Below are positions 55,761 through 64,000 of a stretch of DNA of 64,000 bases, one piece after another. Each line of letters opens with the position of its first letter. Within the stretch, counting starts at the first letter, position 1. The stretch lies in the NCBI RefSeq assembly GCF_003012815.1, contig NZ_PXYJ01000002.1, positions 1-64,000 of the forward strand, written 5' to 3'. The position numbers and the translations under genes are program-made. The stretch is from Allosphingosinicella vermicomposti (GTDB lineage Bacteria > Pseudomonadota > Alphaproteobacteria > Sphingomonadales > Sphingomonadaceae). The notes beneath the pieces are model-generated. The model saw nothing but the letters and a program-made list of their open reading frames with translations, was not told the DNA's origin and searched no databases.

Positions 55761-55836
55761 TGAGGCTCCCTGACTTCTCCGCCCAATGGCATGGCGCCCT
55801 TGCCATTTCCAGAGGGCTTGCCCAAAGCGGAGAGCC

Positions 55837-56511
55837 ATGACCGCAATCGGCTTCGACATCGTCGCCTTTGACCTCGACGGAACCCTTGTCGACGCCGCAC
55901 CGGACATCGCGACCGCGCTCAACCGCGCGCTCGAAGAACTGGACCGTAAGACGATCCCTGAAAACGAAGTGATCGGGATGGTCGGCCATGGCGCCCGGGC
56001 GCTCATCCGCAAGGGGCTGGCCGCGACAGGTGGCGCGACCGAGCCGCTCGTCGATCAAGCCCTAGCTGCATTCATGGACCATTATGCGCGTCATATTTGC
56101 GTCAGGACCCGCCCCTATGAGGGCGCGGAGGAAGCCATGGACGCATTGATCGAAAGCGGCGCCGCGCTCGCCATCTGCACCAACAAACCGGAAGCGCTGA
56201 CACGCAGCCTGATCGACGCGCTCGGCTGGTCCGATCGGTTCAAGGCGATCGTCGGGGGCGATACGCTCGGCGCGCGCAAGCCCGATCCCGCGCCGCTTCA
56301 CGCTGCGATCACGGCAGCGGGCGGCGGCAAAGCGATATTCGTGGGCGATTCCATCACGGACGCCGACACCGCCCGCGCTGCCGGGATACCGCTTGTCGCG
56401 GTGAGCTTCGGCTATGCGGATCGCCCGGCAGGCGAGCTTGGCGCCGATGCGGTGATCGATCATTTCGACGCCCTCGTCCCCACGATCCGATCGCTAGCGG
56501 GGAGAGGCTGA
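55837..56511 (+). CDS. gph: Phosphoglycolate phosphatase
   Basis: HAD-family enzyme of 224 residues that removes 2-phosphoglycolate. Motif I is FDLDGTLVD (nucleophile Asp12, acid Asp14), then CTNKPEAL, KPDPAPLHAAI and GDSITDADTARAAG. ATG 55837 is preceded by CGGAGAG. Its TGA shares one base with the phoR ATG (TGATG), so it is coupled to the phosphate cluster. Confidence 0.92.
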   Translation: MTAIGFDIVAFDLDGTLVDAAPDIATALNRALEELDRKTIPENEVIGMVGHGARALIRKGLAATGGATEPLVDQALAAFMDHYARHICVRTRPYEGAEEAMDALIESGAALAICTNKPEALTRSLIDALGWSDRFKAIVGGDTLGARKPDPAPLHAAITAAGGGKAIFVGDSITDADTARAAGIPLVAVSFGYADRPAGELGADAVIDHFDALVPTIRSLAGRG

Positions 56512-57725
56512 TGCGATTCCGGCCCAAAAATGTGCTGATCGGCCTCGCCCTGGCTGGCAGCGGCATTGCGATATCCGCTCTTGCTGGAGCAAACCTACTC
56601 GCCATTATCCTGGCCTTGTTCGCAGGCGCCGCGGCGGCCCTGCTGATCGTTCAACCCGACCAACCAGAGGAAGAAATCGCAGCGGCCGACGGAGCGGTTC
56701 CGGCGCCTCCGTCGATCGAGGCTGGCCCGATCCTGGACGCGATTGAAGACCCCCTCCTCCTCGTTCGCGAACGGCGGGTGGTGCTTGCCAATGCGGCGGC
56801 GCGAGCGGTGTTGGGCGAACATATCGGCGGCGCGGACGTGCGCCTCGCCATCCGTCACCCGGCAGCGGCGGAACGTCTTGCCGATCTTGGTGAAGAGGGT
56901 GGCAAAGGCCGCATCGAATTGCTCGGCCTTGGCGGCAATGAGCGGCGCTGGGAAATGGCGGTGACGCGCTTGCCCGATCGCAGCCGCCTCGTCCGCCTCA
57001 CTGACCGCAGCCAGATGCACGCGGCGGAGCAAATGCGAACCGACTTCATCGCCAATGCCAGTCACGAGCTTCGCACGCCGCTCGCAACCGTGCTCGGCTT
57101 TCTCGAAACCTTGCTCGACGATCCGGATGCACCGGAGGGCGCACGCAATCGCTTTCTCAAAATCATGCTCGATGAAGCGACGCGGATGCGACAGATCGTC
57201 AACGACCTCATCTCTCTCTCGCGGATCGAGGCGGAGCGTTACACCCTGCCGGATGAGCCAGTGGATCTGATCCCGATGCTGCGCGAGGTCGAGGACACGC
57301 TAGAAAATGTCGTCCGCGCCCAAATGTCGGAAGTCCGCGTGGAGCAACTGGCTGGGACTGCCATGGTGCCAGGCGATCGCGCTCAACTTCACCAGCTTTT
57401 CAGCAATCTCGTCGCCAATGCGCTGAAATATGGACGAGAAGGCCATCCCGTCACGATCCGGCTCGAAGAAGCCGGAGCAATGCTGAAAGTGAGCGTGGTC
57501 GACGAAGGCGAAGGCATCGCGCCCGAACATCTTCCCCGTCTCACCGAGCGATTCTACCGCGTGGATGCCGGGCGCAGCCGCTCGGTCGGCGGAACCGGCC
57601 TCGGCCTTGCAATCGTAAAACATATAATTGGTCGTCACCGCGGGCGGCTCGATATCAAGAGCATGCTTGGGAAAGGCACTGAAGTTCAGGTCTTTTTGCC
57701 ACGCTGGCGGGATGCCGAGTCATAA
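56511..57725 (+). CDS. phoR: Phosphate-regulon sensor histidine kinase PhoR
   Basis: 404 residues: two N-terminal membrane segments (about 8-30 and 31-46), a PAS-like region (about 70-150), HisKA with phospho-acceptor His185 in NASHELRTPLATVLGF, and the ATPase domain with NALKYG, DEGEGIAPEHLPRLTERFYR and GTGLGLAIVKHI. The short periplasmic loop fits PhoR, which senses phosphate through PstSCAB-PhoU. phoB, its partner, is the last gene of the cluster. Confidence 0.93.
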   Translation: MRFRPKNVLIGLALAGSGIAISALAGANLLAIILALFAGAAAALLIVQPDQPEEEIAAADGAVPAPPSIEAGPILDAIEDPLLLVRERRVVLANAAARAVLGEHIGGADVRLAIRHPAAAERLADLGEEGGKGRIELLGLGGNERRWEMAVTRLPDRSRLVRLTDRSQMHAAEQMRTDFIANASHELRTPLATVLGFLETLLDDPDAPEGARNRFLKIMLDEATRMRQIVNDLISLSRIEAERYTLPDEPVDLIPMLREVEDTLENVVRAQMSEVRVEQLAGTAMVPGDRAQLHQLFSNLVANALKYGREGHPVTIRLEEAGAMLKVSVVDEGEGIAPEHLPRLTERFYRVDAGRSRSVGGTGLGLAIVKHIIGRHRGRLDIKSMLGKGTEVQVFLPRWRDAES

Positions 57726-57727
57726 AA

Positions 57728-57745
57728 GTGTAATCAAAGCGTCAC
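57728..57745 (+). promoter_or_regulatory. Candidate Pho box upstream of pstS
   Basis: GTGTAAT-CAAA-GCGTCAC: two 7-bp half sites separated by 4 bp, close to the PhoB consensus CTGTCAT-N4-CTGTCAY. It lies 68 bp before the pstS ATG, in the only gap of the phoR-pst run long enough for a promoter. Confidence 0.6.
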
Positions 57746-57812
57746 AGGAATGGCTTCGACCTGTCTTACCTGCGCCTTCGATCTCGAAGAGCAGGTCCAT
57801 GGAGGGCACAAA

Positions 57813-58859
57813 ATGAAGAAGTCGATTCTCTCGATCGCGCTGATTGCGGCGCTTGCCGGTTGCGGCCAAAGTGGCGGCGCGGGTTCCGAAGGCGGTGCGC
57901 GCAGCCAGATTCGCATCGTCGGATCGTCCACCGTCTATCCGTTCACCAAGGCGGTGGCGGAGCGGTTTGCTCAGCTCAATCCGCAGTTCAAGGCGCCGAT
58001 CCTCGAATCGACCGGTACGGGCGCGGGCCTGAAGCTTTTCTGCGCCGGCGTCGGCGCCCAGCATCCCGATGTCGCCAACGCGTCGCGCCGCATCAAGGCG
58101 AGCGAGCTTGCCGATTGCCAGAAGAATGGCGTCAACCAGGTGGTCGAAGTGCAGGTCGGCATCGACGGCCTCGCGCTCATCGAAGCCAATAATGCGGCTC
58201 CGCTGCAATTGAGCCTCGAAGACGTATACAAGGCGCTCGCCGCCAATCCTTATGGCAAGCCCAATACCACAAAGACGTGGCGCGATGTGAACCCGGCGCT
58301 GCCTGCCGTCGCCATTCAGGTTTACGGCCCGCCGCCCACCTCCGGCACCCGCGACGCGCTTGCCGAAATGATCCTTGAAAAGGGCTGCGCCCAGAATGCC
58401 GAGATGAAGGCGCTGAAGCAAAGCGACGAGGACAAATATAAGGACGTCTGCACGAAGGTTCGCGAGGACGGCGCGTTCATCGAAGCGGGCGAAAATGATA
58501 ACCTGCTCGTCCAGAAGGTTTCGGCAAATCCGGGCGCGATCGGCGTGATGGGCTACAGCTTCCTTGAAGAAAATAAGGACAAGGTGCGCGGCATCTCGCT
58601 CGGCGGCATCATGCCGACGACGGCGACCATTTCGTCCTTCGAATATCCGGGCGCCCGTCCGCTCTACATCTATGTGAAGGGCGAGCATGTGAACGCCATT
58701 CCGGGTATCAAGGAATTCCTGGCCGAATTCGCCAAGGCTTGGGTGCCCGGCGGTTATCTCGCCCAGCATGGCCTCATCCCCTCGCCCGCCGATGCGCAGG
58801 CGAAGGCGGCTGCGGCGGCAACCGGCCTCACGGCTGTTGCGGCCAATGAACTGAAGTAA
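57813..58859 (+). CDS. pstS: Phosphate-binding protein PstS
   Basis: 348-residue periplasmic phosphate receptor with a lipobox-like signal (MKKSILSIALIAALAGC). The phosphate loops are visible: IVGSSTVYPFTKAVAERF and TGTGAGLKLFCAGVGAQHPDVANASRRIK, and later PPPTSGTRDALAEMIL. Start ATG 57813 follows GGAGGG. It stands between the Pho box and a strong hairpin, separate from pstC by 56 bp. Confidence 0.95.
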   Translation: MKKSILSIALIAALAGCGQSGGAGSEGGARSQIRIVGSSTVYPFTKAVAERFAQLNPQFKAPILESTGTGAGLKLFCAGVGAQHPDVANASRRIKASELADCQKNGVNQVVEVQVGIDGLALIEANNAAPLQLSLEDVYKALAANPYGKPNTTKTWRDVNPALPAVAIQVYGPPPTSGTRDALAEMILEKGCAQNAEMKALKQSDEDKYKDVCTKVREDGAFIEAGENDNLLVQKVSANPGAIGVMGYSFLEENKDKVRGISLGGIMPTTATISSFEYPGARPLYIYVKGEHVNAIPGIKEFLAEFAKAWVPGGYLAQHGLIPSPADAQAKAAAAATGLTAVAANELK

Positions 58860-58861
58860 AA

Positions 58862-58896
58862 GGCGGCTGGCCGGGCTCTTTCGGGGCCCGGCCGCC
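58862..58896 (+). promoter_or_regulatory. Stable hairpin between pstS and pstC
   Basis: GCCGGGC (58870-58876) pairs with GCCCGGC (58886-58892) and is extended by GGCG/CGCC. There is no T-run. In binding-protein operons such hairpins commonly protect the 5' message, giving more PstS than permease. Confidence 0.6.
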
Positions 58897-58915
58897 ATCA
58901 TAAGGAAAGAGCCGA

Positions 58916-60301
58916 GTGTCGCTGTTTGCCATCGCGTTGATGATCCTTGGGCTTGGCCTTGTCGCTTGGCTGACGTCGCGCGCGAAGGCGCAGGCCTTTG
59001 CCCGTGGCGGCGAAACCCGCGCGCACTCCCTGCCCGGCTATCACGGCTGGTATGTTGCCCTTTGGGCGGTCGTTCCTGCCCTTCTCTTCCTCGTCGTGTG
59101 GAGCAGCGTTTCAGGATCGCTGATCGACCAGGCTGTGCTGTCCAGCCCCGCCGCCGCGAGCCTCCCGCCCGAAGCGATCCAGCGTGCCGCGATCCTTTCC
59201 GAAGCGCGCGGCCTCGCGACTGGTGCCATCCAGGGTGCCTTCAATCCGCAGGCGAACACGCTCGCTCCGGCTTATGAAGACGCAATCCTCCGCTACGGCC
59301 TGATTGGCGGCGGCGCGGCCTTGCTGCTTGCGTTCGCGACCGGCGCCTTCGCCTTTACCCGGTTGTCGCCCAGCTTCCGGGCGCGCACGAAGGTGGAACG
59401 GCTGGTGATGGGCGCCCTTCTTGTCGCCTCGCTCGTCGCGATCCTGACGACGCTCGGCATCGCCCTGTCGCTCCTTTTTGAATCGATGCGTTTTTTCGCT
59501 CGCGTATCGCCCATCGAGTTTCTGTTCGGCCTTAACTGGAGCCCGCAAATGGCGATCCGCGCCGATCAGGCGGGTTCGTCCGGCGCATTCGGCGCGGTGC
59601 CGCTTTTCTGGGGTACGATCTTCATCGGCGCGATCATCGCGATGATCGTCGCGATCCCATTGGGCCTGATGAGCGCCATTTACCTGACCCAATATGCCGC
59701 GCCGCGCACCCGCCGAATCATGAAGCCGATGCTGGAGGTGCTCGCAGGCGTTCCGACCGTCGTTTACGGCTATTTCGCGGCGTTGACCGTGGCGCCCGCC
59801 ATCCGCAATTTCGCGGTGGCGGTCGGCATTCCCGGCGCCTCGTCGGAATCCGCGCTCGCCGCCGGCCTCGTCATGGGCATCATGATCATTCCGTTCGTTT
59901 CATCCATGGCCGACGACAGCATCGCCGCCGTGCCGCAGGCGATGCGCGACGGGTCGCTGGCTCTGGGTTCGACCAAGTCGGAAACGATCAAGAAGGTGCT
60001 CCTTCCCGCCGCGCTTCCGGGCGTTGTCGGCGGCGTCCTCTTGGCCGTCAGCCGCGCCATCGGCGAGACGATGATCGTGGTGATGGCGGCAGGGCTTGCC
60101 GCCAACCTGACAGCCAATCCGTTTCAGAGCGTCACCACCGTTACGACGCAGATCGTTCAGCTGCTGACCGGCGACCAGGAATTCGACAGCGCCAAAACCC
60201 TATCCGCCTTCGCGCTCGGCCTCGTGCTGTTCATCGTCACCCTTCTCCTCAACATCGTCGCCCTGCGCGTCGTGAAGAAGTATCGCGAAGCTTATGAATA
60301 A
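58916..60301 (+). CDS. pstC: Phosphate ABC transporter permease PstC
   Basis: 461 residues starting with GTG after AAGGAAAG. Six or more membrane segments; the cytoplasmic coupling loop DDSIAAVPQAMRDGSLALGSTKSETIKKVLLPAALPGVVGGV is the permease EAA-type loop. A long periplasmic region (about 60-125) is inserted before the conserved core, making it longer than E. coli PstC. Its stop overlaps the pstA start by 8 bp. Confidence 0.94.
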   Translation: MSLFAIALMILGLGLVAWLTSRAKAQAFARGGETRAHSLPGYHGWYVALWAVVPALLFLVVWSSVSGSLIDQAVLSSPAAASLPPEAIQRAAILSEARGLATGAIQGAFNPQANTLAPAYEDAILRYGLIGGGAALLLAFATGAFAFTRLSPSFRARTKVERLVMGALLVASLVAILTTLGIALSLLFESMRFFARVSPIEFLFGLNWSPQMAIRADQAGSSGAFGAVPLFWGTIFIGAIIAMIVAIPLGLMSAIYLTQYAAPRTRRIMKPMLEVLAGVPTVVYGYFAALTVAPAIRNFAVAVGIPGASSESALAAGLVMGIMIIPFVSSMADDSIAAVPQAMRDGSLALGSTKSETIKKVLLPAALPGVVGGVLLAVSRAIGETMIVVMAAGLAANLTANPFQSVTTVTTQIVQLLTGDQEFDSAKTLSAFALGLVLFIVTLLLNIVALRVVKKYREAYE

Positions 60302-61574
60302 GGCCGACATCTTGGGCGAAGGGCCCCAGCCGACCGACTGGAAGAGCGATGCGATGCAGCGCCGCATCCGCCGCCGTTACGGTGCCGAACGGCGGTTCAA
60401 GGCGCTCGGCCTTTTCTCGGTCCTCCTCTCGGCGGGCTTCCTTGCCTTCCTGCTTGTGACGATGCTGTCCAACGGCCTGCGCGGTTTCACGCAGACCGAG
60501 ATGCGGCTGGACATGAACTTCGCGGCGAGCACTCTGATCCTCGATCCCGTGCAGATCGGCGCCGGTGGATCGGCGGCCGATACCGCGCTCGCCGCAGCCG
60601 ACATCGATGGCGCGGTGCGTGCGGCCGCAACTGCGCAATATGGCGAGAGCGGCCCTGCCCTCCTTTCCGGCGGCGCCTGGCTACGGGTGCGCGAAGCGAT
60701 CAAGAATGATCCTTCCATCCTCCAGCGCACCGAAACCTTGTGGCTACCCACTTCAAGCGGCATTGATCTCGCCGCAAAAGCGGATGGCGCGCCGCAGGAT
60801 GAGCAGGCCTATGCGATGCTCGATGGCCGCGATGTGGTAAAAACCGGGATCAATTGGGGCTTCCTCACCGGCGCGGACGCCACGGACCCGACCCTCGTCG
60901 GCATCTGGGGCGCGTTCAAGGGGTCGCTGCTCACCATGCTGGTGACCCTGGTGCTGGCCTTCCCGATCGGCGTGCTGTCGGCCGTTTACCTCGAAGAATA
61001 TGCGCCGAAGAACCGCTGGACCGACCTGATCGAGGTGTCGATCAACAACCTTGCGGCAGTGCCGTCGATCATCTTTGGCCTTCTGGGCCTCGCGGTGTTC
61101 CTCAATTTCATGCACCTTCCGCGTTCGGCCCCGCTTGTCGGCGGCCTAACTCTGGCGCTGATGACCATGCCCGTCATCGTCATCGCCGGTCGCAACGCCA
61201 TCAAGTCGGTGCCGCCGTCCATCCGCGACGCCGCGCTCGGCATCGGGGCGAGCCCGGTGCAGGTCGTGTTTCACCACGTATTGCCGCTCGCCCTTCCCGG
61301 CATCCTCACCGGCACGATCATCGGCATGGCTCGCGCACTCGGTGAAACAGCGCCGCTCCTGATGATCGGCATGCGCGCCTTCATCGCCTCGCCGCCGGGC
61401 GGGATCGTCGATCCGGCGACGGTGCTGCCGGTACAGATCTTCCTGTGGTCGGATGAGGTCAGCCGCGGGTTCGTGGAAAAGACGTCGGCGGGGATCATCG
61501 TCCTGCTCATCTTCCTCCTCGCCATGAACGGCCTCGCAATTTATCTCCGCAACAAGTTCGAAAGACGCTGGTAA
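60294..61574 (+). CDS. pstA: Phosphate ABC transporter permease PstA
   Basis: 426 residues. After a cytoplasmic N-terminus (RRRYGAERRFKAL) and the first membrane segment there is a long polar region (about 65-200) before the permease core, longer than in enterobacteria. The coupling loop is KSVPPSIRDAALGIGASPVQVVFHHVLPLALPGILTG. Translation is coupled to pstC; pstB starts 6 bp after its stop. Confidence 0.93.
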   Translation: MNKADILGEGPQPTDWKSDAMQRRIRRRYGAERRFKALGLFSVLLSAGFLAFLLVTMLSNGLRGFTQTEMRLDMNFAASTLILDPVQIGAGGSAADTALAAADIDGAVRAAATAQYGESGPALLSGGAWLRVREAIKNDPSILQRTETLWLPTSSGIDLAAKADGAPQDEQAYAMLDGRDVVKTGINWGFLTGADATDPTLVGIWGAFKGSLLTMLVTLVLAFPIGVLSAVYLEEYAPKNRWTDLIEVSINNLAAVPSIIFGLLGLAVFLNFMHLPRSAPLVGGLTLALMTMPVIVIAGRNAIKSVPPSIRDAALGIGASPVQVVFHHVLPLALPGILTGTIIGMARALGETAPLLMIGMRAFIASPPGGIVDPATVLPVQIFLWSDEVSRGFVEKTSAGIIVLLIFLLAMNGLAIYLRNKFERRW

Positions 61575-61580
61575 ACGCTC

Positions 61581-62393
61581 ATGACCGACACATCCTTGAA
61601 CGACATCGCGGCGCACCAGCAACCGGCGGAAACGCACACGCCCAAAATGACGGCGCGCGGCATCAACGTCTTCTATGGCGACAAGCAGGCGATCAACGAC
61701 GTCTCCATCGATATCACGCAGGAAGACGTAACCGCCTTCATCGGCCCGTCGGGCTGCGGCAAGTCGACTTTCCTGCGCACGCTCAACCGCATGAACGACA
61801 CGATCGGCAATGCACGGGTCGAAGGAAAGATCGAATTGGACGGCGAGGACATCTACTCCTCGTCCATGGACGTGGTGCAGCTCCGCGCCCGCGTCGGCAT
61901 GGTGTTCCAGAAGCCGAACCCCTTTCCCAAGTCGATCTACGAAAACGTCGCTTACGGCCCGCGCATCCATGGACTTGCGGCGGGCAAGACTGAACTGGAC
62001 CAGATCGTCGAGAAGTCGCTCCGCCGCGCCGGCCTATGGGACGAAGTGAAGGACCGCCTTTCCGACAGCGGCACGGCGCTCTCGGGCGGCCAGCAGCAGC
62101 GCCTCTGCATCGCCCGCGCCATCGCGGTGAACCCGGAAGTGATCCTGATGGACGAACCCTGCTCGGCGCTCGATCCAATCGCGACGGCGAAGATCGAAGA
62201 GCTGATCCACGAACTGCGCGGCCGCTACGCCATCGCAATCGTCACGCATAACATGCAGCAGGCGGCGCGCGTATCGCAGCGTACCGCCTTTTTCCACCTC
62301 GGCACGCTCGTCGAATATGGCGATACGTCGGAAATCTTCACCAATCCGCGCGAAACCCGCACCAAGGATTATATCACCGGCCGTTACGGCTAA
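61581..62393 (+). CDS. pstB: Phosphate ABC transporter ATPase PstB
   Basis: 270 residues. It has Walker [23 protein letters not shown] signature [14 protein letters not shown], Walker [17 protein letters not shown], and the PstB ending [24 protein letters not shown]. It energises phosphate import and takes part in the signalling complex with PhoU and PhoR. Confidence 0.97.
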   Translation: MTDTSLNDIAAHQQPAETHTPKMTARGINVFYGDKQAINDVSIDITQEDVTAFIGPSGCGKSTFLRTLNRMNDTIGNARVEGKIELDGEDIYSSSMDVVQLRARVGMVFQKPNPFPKSIYENVAYGPRIHGLAAGKTELDQIVEKSLRRAGLWDEVKDRLSDSGTALSGGQQQRLCIARAIAVNPEVILMDEPCSALDPIATAKIEELIHELRGRYAIAIVTHNMQQAARVSQRTAFFHLGTLVEYGDTSEIFTNPRETRTKDYITGRYG

Positions 62394-62405
62394 GAGGATA
62401 AGAGC

Positions 62406-63104
62406 ATGGCCCCGACCAGCGGACATACGATCAAGGCGTTCGACGACGAACTGGACCAGCTGCGCGGCAGCATCGCGCAGATGGGCGGCCTTGCCGAGCG
62501 CGCGATCATGGAATCGATGCGCGCGCTGATGCAGCGCGACACCGAAACCGCCGCCCGCGTCGTCCAGGACGACAAGAAGATCGACGCTCTTGAGGCGGAG
62601 GTCGAGCGTACCGCCGTCCAGATTATCGCACTGCGCGCGCCGATGGCGGACGATTTGCGCGATGTCGTGGCGGCCCTCAAGATCGGTGGCGTCGTCGAGC
62701 GCATCGGCGATTATGCCAAGAATATCGCCAAGCGCGTGCCGGTGCTGGGACAGGCAACGAGCATCCAGCCTTTGTCCCTCCTCCCCGAAATGGGCCGGAT
62801 CGCGGGTGAGATGGTCGCTTCATCCTTGAACGCCTTCGCGGCGCGCGATGCCAAGGCGGCGCTCGCCGTGTGTGAGCGGGATCAGGCGTTGGACGATTTC
62901 TACAACAGCATTTTCCGCACCCTGCTCACCTTCATGATGGAAAATCCGCACAATATCACGCAGGCGACGCACCTTCTCTTTATCGCGAAGAATTTGGAGC
63001 GGATCGGCGATCACGCCACCAACGTTGCGGAAATGGTCTATTTCGCGGCAACCGGCGAACAGATGGGCGAGCGCTCCAAGGGCGCGGATCCGTCCGAAGG
63101 CTGA
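62406..63104 (+). CDS. phoU: Phosphate signalling protein PhoU
   Basis: 232 residues in two PhoU repeats: HTIKAFDDELDQLRGSIAQMGGLAERAI with EVERTAVQIIALRAPMADDLRDVVAALKIGGVVERIGDYAKNIAKR, and later FIAKNLERIGDHATNVAEMVYF. E-R-x-x-D metal-binding patterns (ERIGDYA, ERIGDHA) are intact. It damps PhoR when phosphate is plentiful. Lies 12 bp after pstB and 4 bp before phoB. Confidence 0.95.
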   Translation: MAPTSGHTIKAFDDELDQLRGSIAQMGGLAERAIMESMRALMQRDTETAARVVQDDKKIDALEAEVERTAVQIIALRAPMADDLRDVVAALKIGGVVERIGDYAKNIAKRVPVLGQATSIQPLSLLPEMGRIAGEMVASSLNAFAARDAKAALAVCERDQALDDFYNSIFRTLLTFMMENPHNITQATHLLFIAKNLERIGDHATNVAEMVYFAATGEQMGERSKGADPSEG

Positions 63105-63108
63105 TGCC

Positions 63109-63807
63109 ATGAGCAAGGGCCGCATCCTGCTCGTCGAGGACGATAAAAGCCTCGCCGAATTGCTCATCTACAACCTCGAACGGGAAGAGTTCGCGGTCGA
63201 GCATACCGTGGATGGCGAAGAAGCCCTGATGCTGGCCGCCGAAAGCCCCCCCGATCTCGTCCTGCTCGACTGGATGATCGAGGGCGTGTCTGGGATCGAG
63301 GTCTGCCGCCGCCTGCGCCGTCATCCCGATACCGCCAACGTGCCGATCATCATGCTGACGGCGCGCGGCGAGGAGCCTGATCGGCTCCGCGGCTTCGAAA
63401 CCGGCGCCGACGATTATGTCGTAAAGCCCTTCTCACCCAAGGAACTGGTCGCCCGCGTCGGCGCCGTGCTGCGCCGCGTGCGGCCCGCGCTCGCCGGGGA
63501 GCAACTCTCTTATGCCGACATCGAGATGGACATCGTCGCCCACAAGGTGAAGCGCGGCGGCGAGACGATCGCGCTCGGGCCCACCGAGTTCCGCCTGCTG
63601 AAGCACTTCCTTGAGCACCCGGGCCGCGTCTTTTCGCGCGAGCGGCTGCTCGACAATGTCTGGGGCCGCGACACGGATATCGAAACCCGCACCGTCGACG
63701 TCCATATCCGCCGCCTGCGCAAGGCGATCAATGAAGGCGGCCGCGCAGACATCATCCGCACCGTGCGCTCCGCAGGCTACGCCCTGGATAGTGAGGACAG
63801 GCTCTAA
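63109..63807 (+). CDS. phoB: Phosphate-regulon response regulator PhoB
   Basis: 232 residues. The receiver has LLVEDDKSL, phospho-acceptor Asp54 in LLDWMIEG, Thr in MLTARGEE and Lys in VVKPFSPKEL. The OmpR-type winged helix has LGPTEFRLLKHFLEHPGRVFSRERLL and VDVHIRRLRKAI. Start ATG 63109 just after phoU. Partner of PhoR and likely reader of the Pho box at 57728. Confidence 0.96.
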   Translation: MSKGRILLVEDDKSLAELLIYNLEREEFAVEHTVDGEEALMLAAESPPDLVLLDWMIEGVSGIEVCRRLRRHPDTANVPIIMLTARGEEPDRLRGFETGADDYVVKPFSPKELVARVGAVLRRVRPALAGEQLSYADIEMDIVAHKVKRGGETIALGPTEFRLLKHFLEHPGRVFSRERLLDNVWGRDTDIETRTVDVHIRRLRKAINEGGRADIIRTVRSAGYALDSEDRL

Positions 63808-63917
63808 CTCTCTGGTTTCCGGGTTTGGGAAATTGGGAGAAAAACCCGCCCAGCATCGTTGACCGGGCCGGAGGGGCTTTCGGGCAAGCCTTATATGGGC
63901 TGCCGCTAGGAGGTCTG

Positions 63918-64000
63918 ATGAAGACGATGCTTTTCACCGCCGCGCTGCTTTTGTCTGGCGCAGCCGCTGCGCAGGATACCCAAACTCCGACGGAGACGGA
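63918..64000 (+). CDS. Start of an exported protein, cut by the window edge
   Basis: AGGAGG lies 5 bp before ATG 63918, followed by a signal peptide MKTMLFTAALLLSGAAAAQ and then DTQTPTET at the window end. Only 27 codons are visible, so no family can be named. Confidence 0.7.
   Translation, partial: MKTMLFTAALLLSGAAAAQDTQTPTET

Overview
The window is a GC-rich chromosomal segment from an alphaproteobacterium, most likely a sphingomonad (Sphingomonadales). This is inferred from gene order and family content: atpHAGDC without F0 genes and with a very short epsilon subunit, hrcA-grpE next to rph-rdgB-hemW, a DUF484-xerC pair, PhaR, a large TonB-dependent receptor, a bacteriophytochrome with a HWE-type kinase, and an EcfG-like promoter. 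No rRNA, tRNA, CRISPR array, prophage or plasmid backbone was recognised. Almost all of it is core genome. The only mobile-element coding sequence is the start of an IS1595-type transposase at the left edge.

Layout, left to right. 0-3 kb: IS fragment, fabD, then divergent rpsF-rpsR-rplI. 3-7 kb: a ydbH-ynbE-ydbL operon (AsmA-like envelope lipid transport). 7-10 kb: radC, a secreted EF-hand protein, purB. 10-13.2 kb: a light-sensing unit, heme oxygenase bphO overlapping bacteriophytochrome kinase bphP. 13.5-16.8 kb: dnaK-dnaJ. 16.9-20.7 kb: a PCu(A)C copper chaperone, a HExxH protein, a zinc-ribbon protein, DUF484-xerC and DedA. 20.8-24.3 kb: gshB, yraN-rsmI, and divergent lpoA-like. 24.4-28.8 kb: hemW, rph-rdgB, hrcA-grpE. 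28.9-34.4 kb: envelope and stress genes (two lipoproteins, transaldolase, a 53-codon small ORF, an L,D-transpeptidase, a frameshifted J-domain membrane protein with an 18-proline tract). 34.4-38.7 kb: priA, DUF2171, ada-DUF1203. 39.2-44.2 kb: the ATP synthase F1 operon, with a small YHS-like gene between atpD and atpC. 44.3-50.8 kb: cpaF, a small membrane protein, an exported methyltransferase, phaR and a TonB-dependent receptor. 51-55.8 kb: alr, glmS-csaA, glmU (cell-wall precursors). 55.8-63.8 kb: gph-phoR-pstSCAB-phoU-phoB, a complete phosphate-sensing and uptake cluster with a candidate Pho box. The window ends in the first codons of an exported protein.

A second layer is a dense set of 18 paired inverted repeats (REPIN-like, about 70-115 bp) of at least seven sequence families. 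They lie mainly in intergenic spacers, but some sit inside operons (atpA/atpG) or between co-directional partner genes (dnaK/dnaJ, glmU/glmS), and one sits inside the open reading frame of bphO.

I did not find a self-evident new defence, secretion or biosynthetic system. The observations most worth checking are the repeat absorbed into bphO, three 13-bp-spaced CCTTATWAGG palindromes between fabD and rpsF, the YHS-like gene in the atp operon, the poly-proline J-domain gene, and the EcfG-type promoter before a glycine-zipper lipoprotein. Functions are assigned by reading the translated sequences; no database search was possible.
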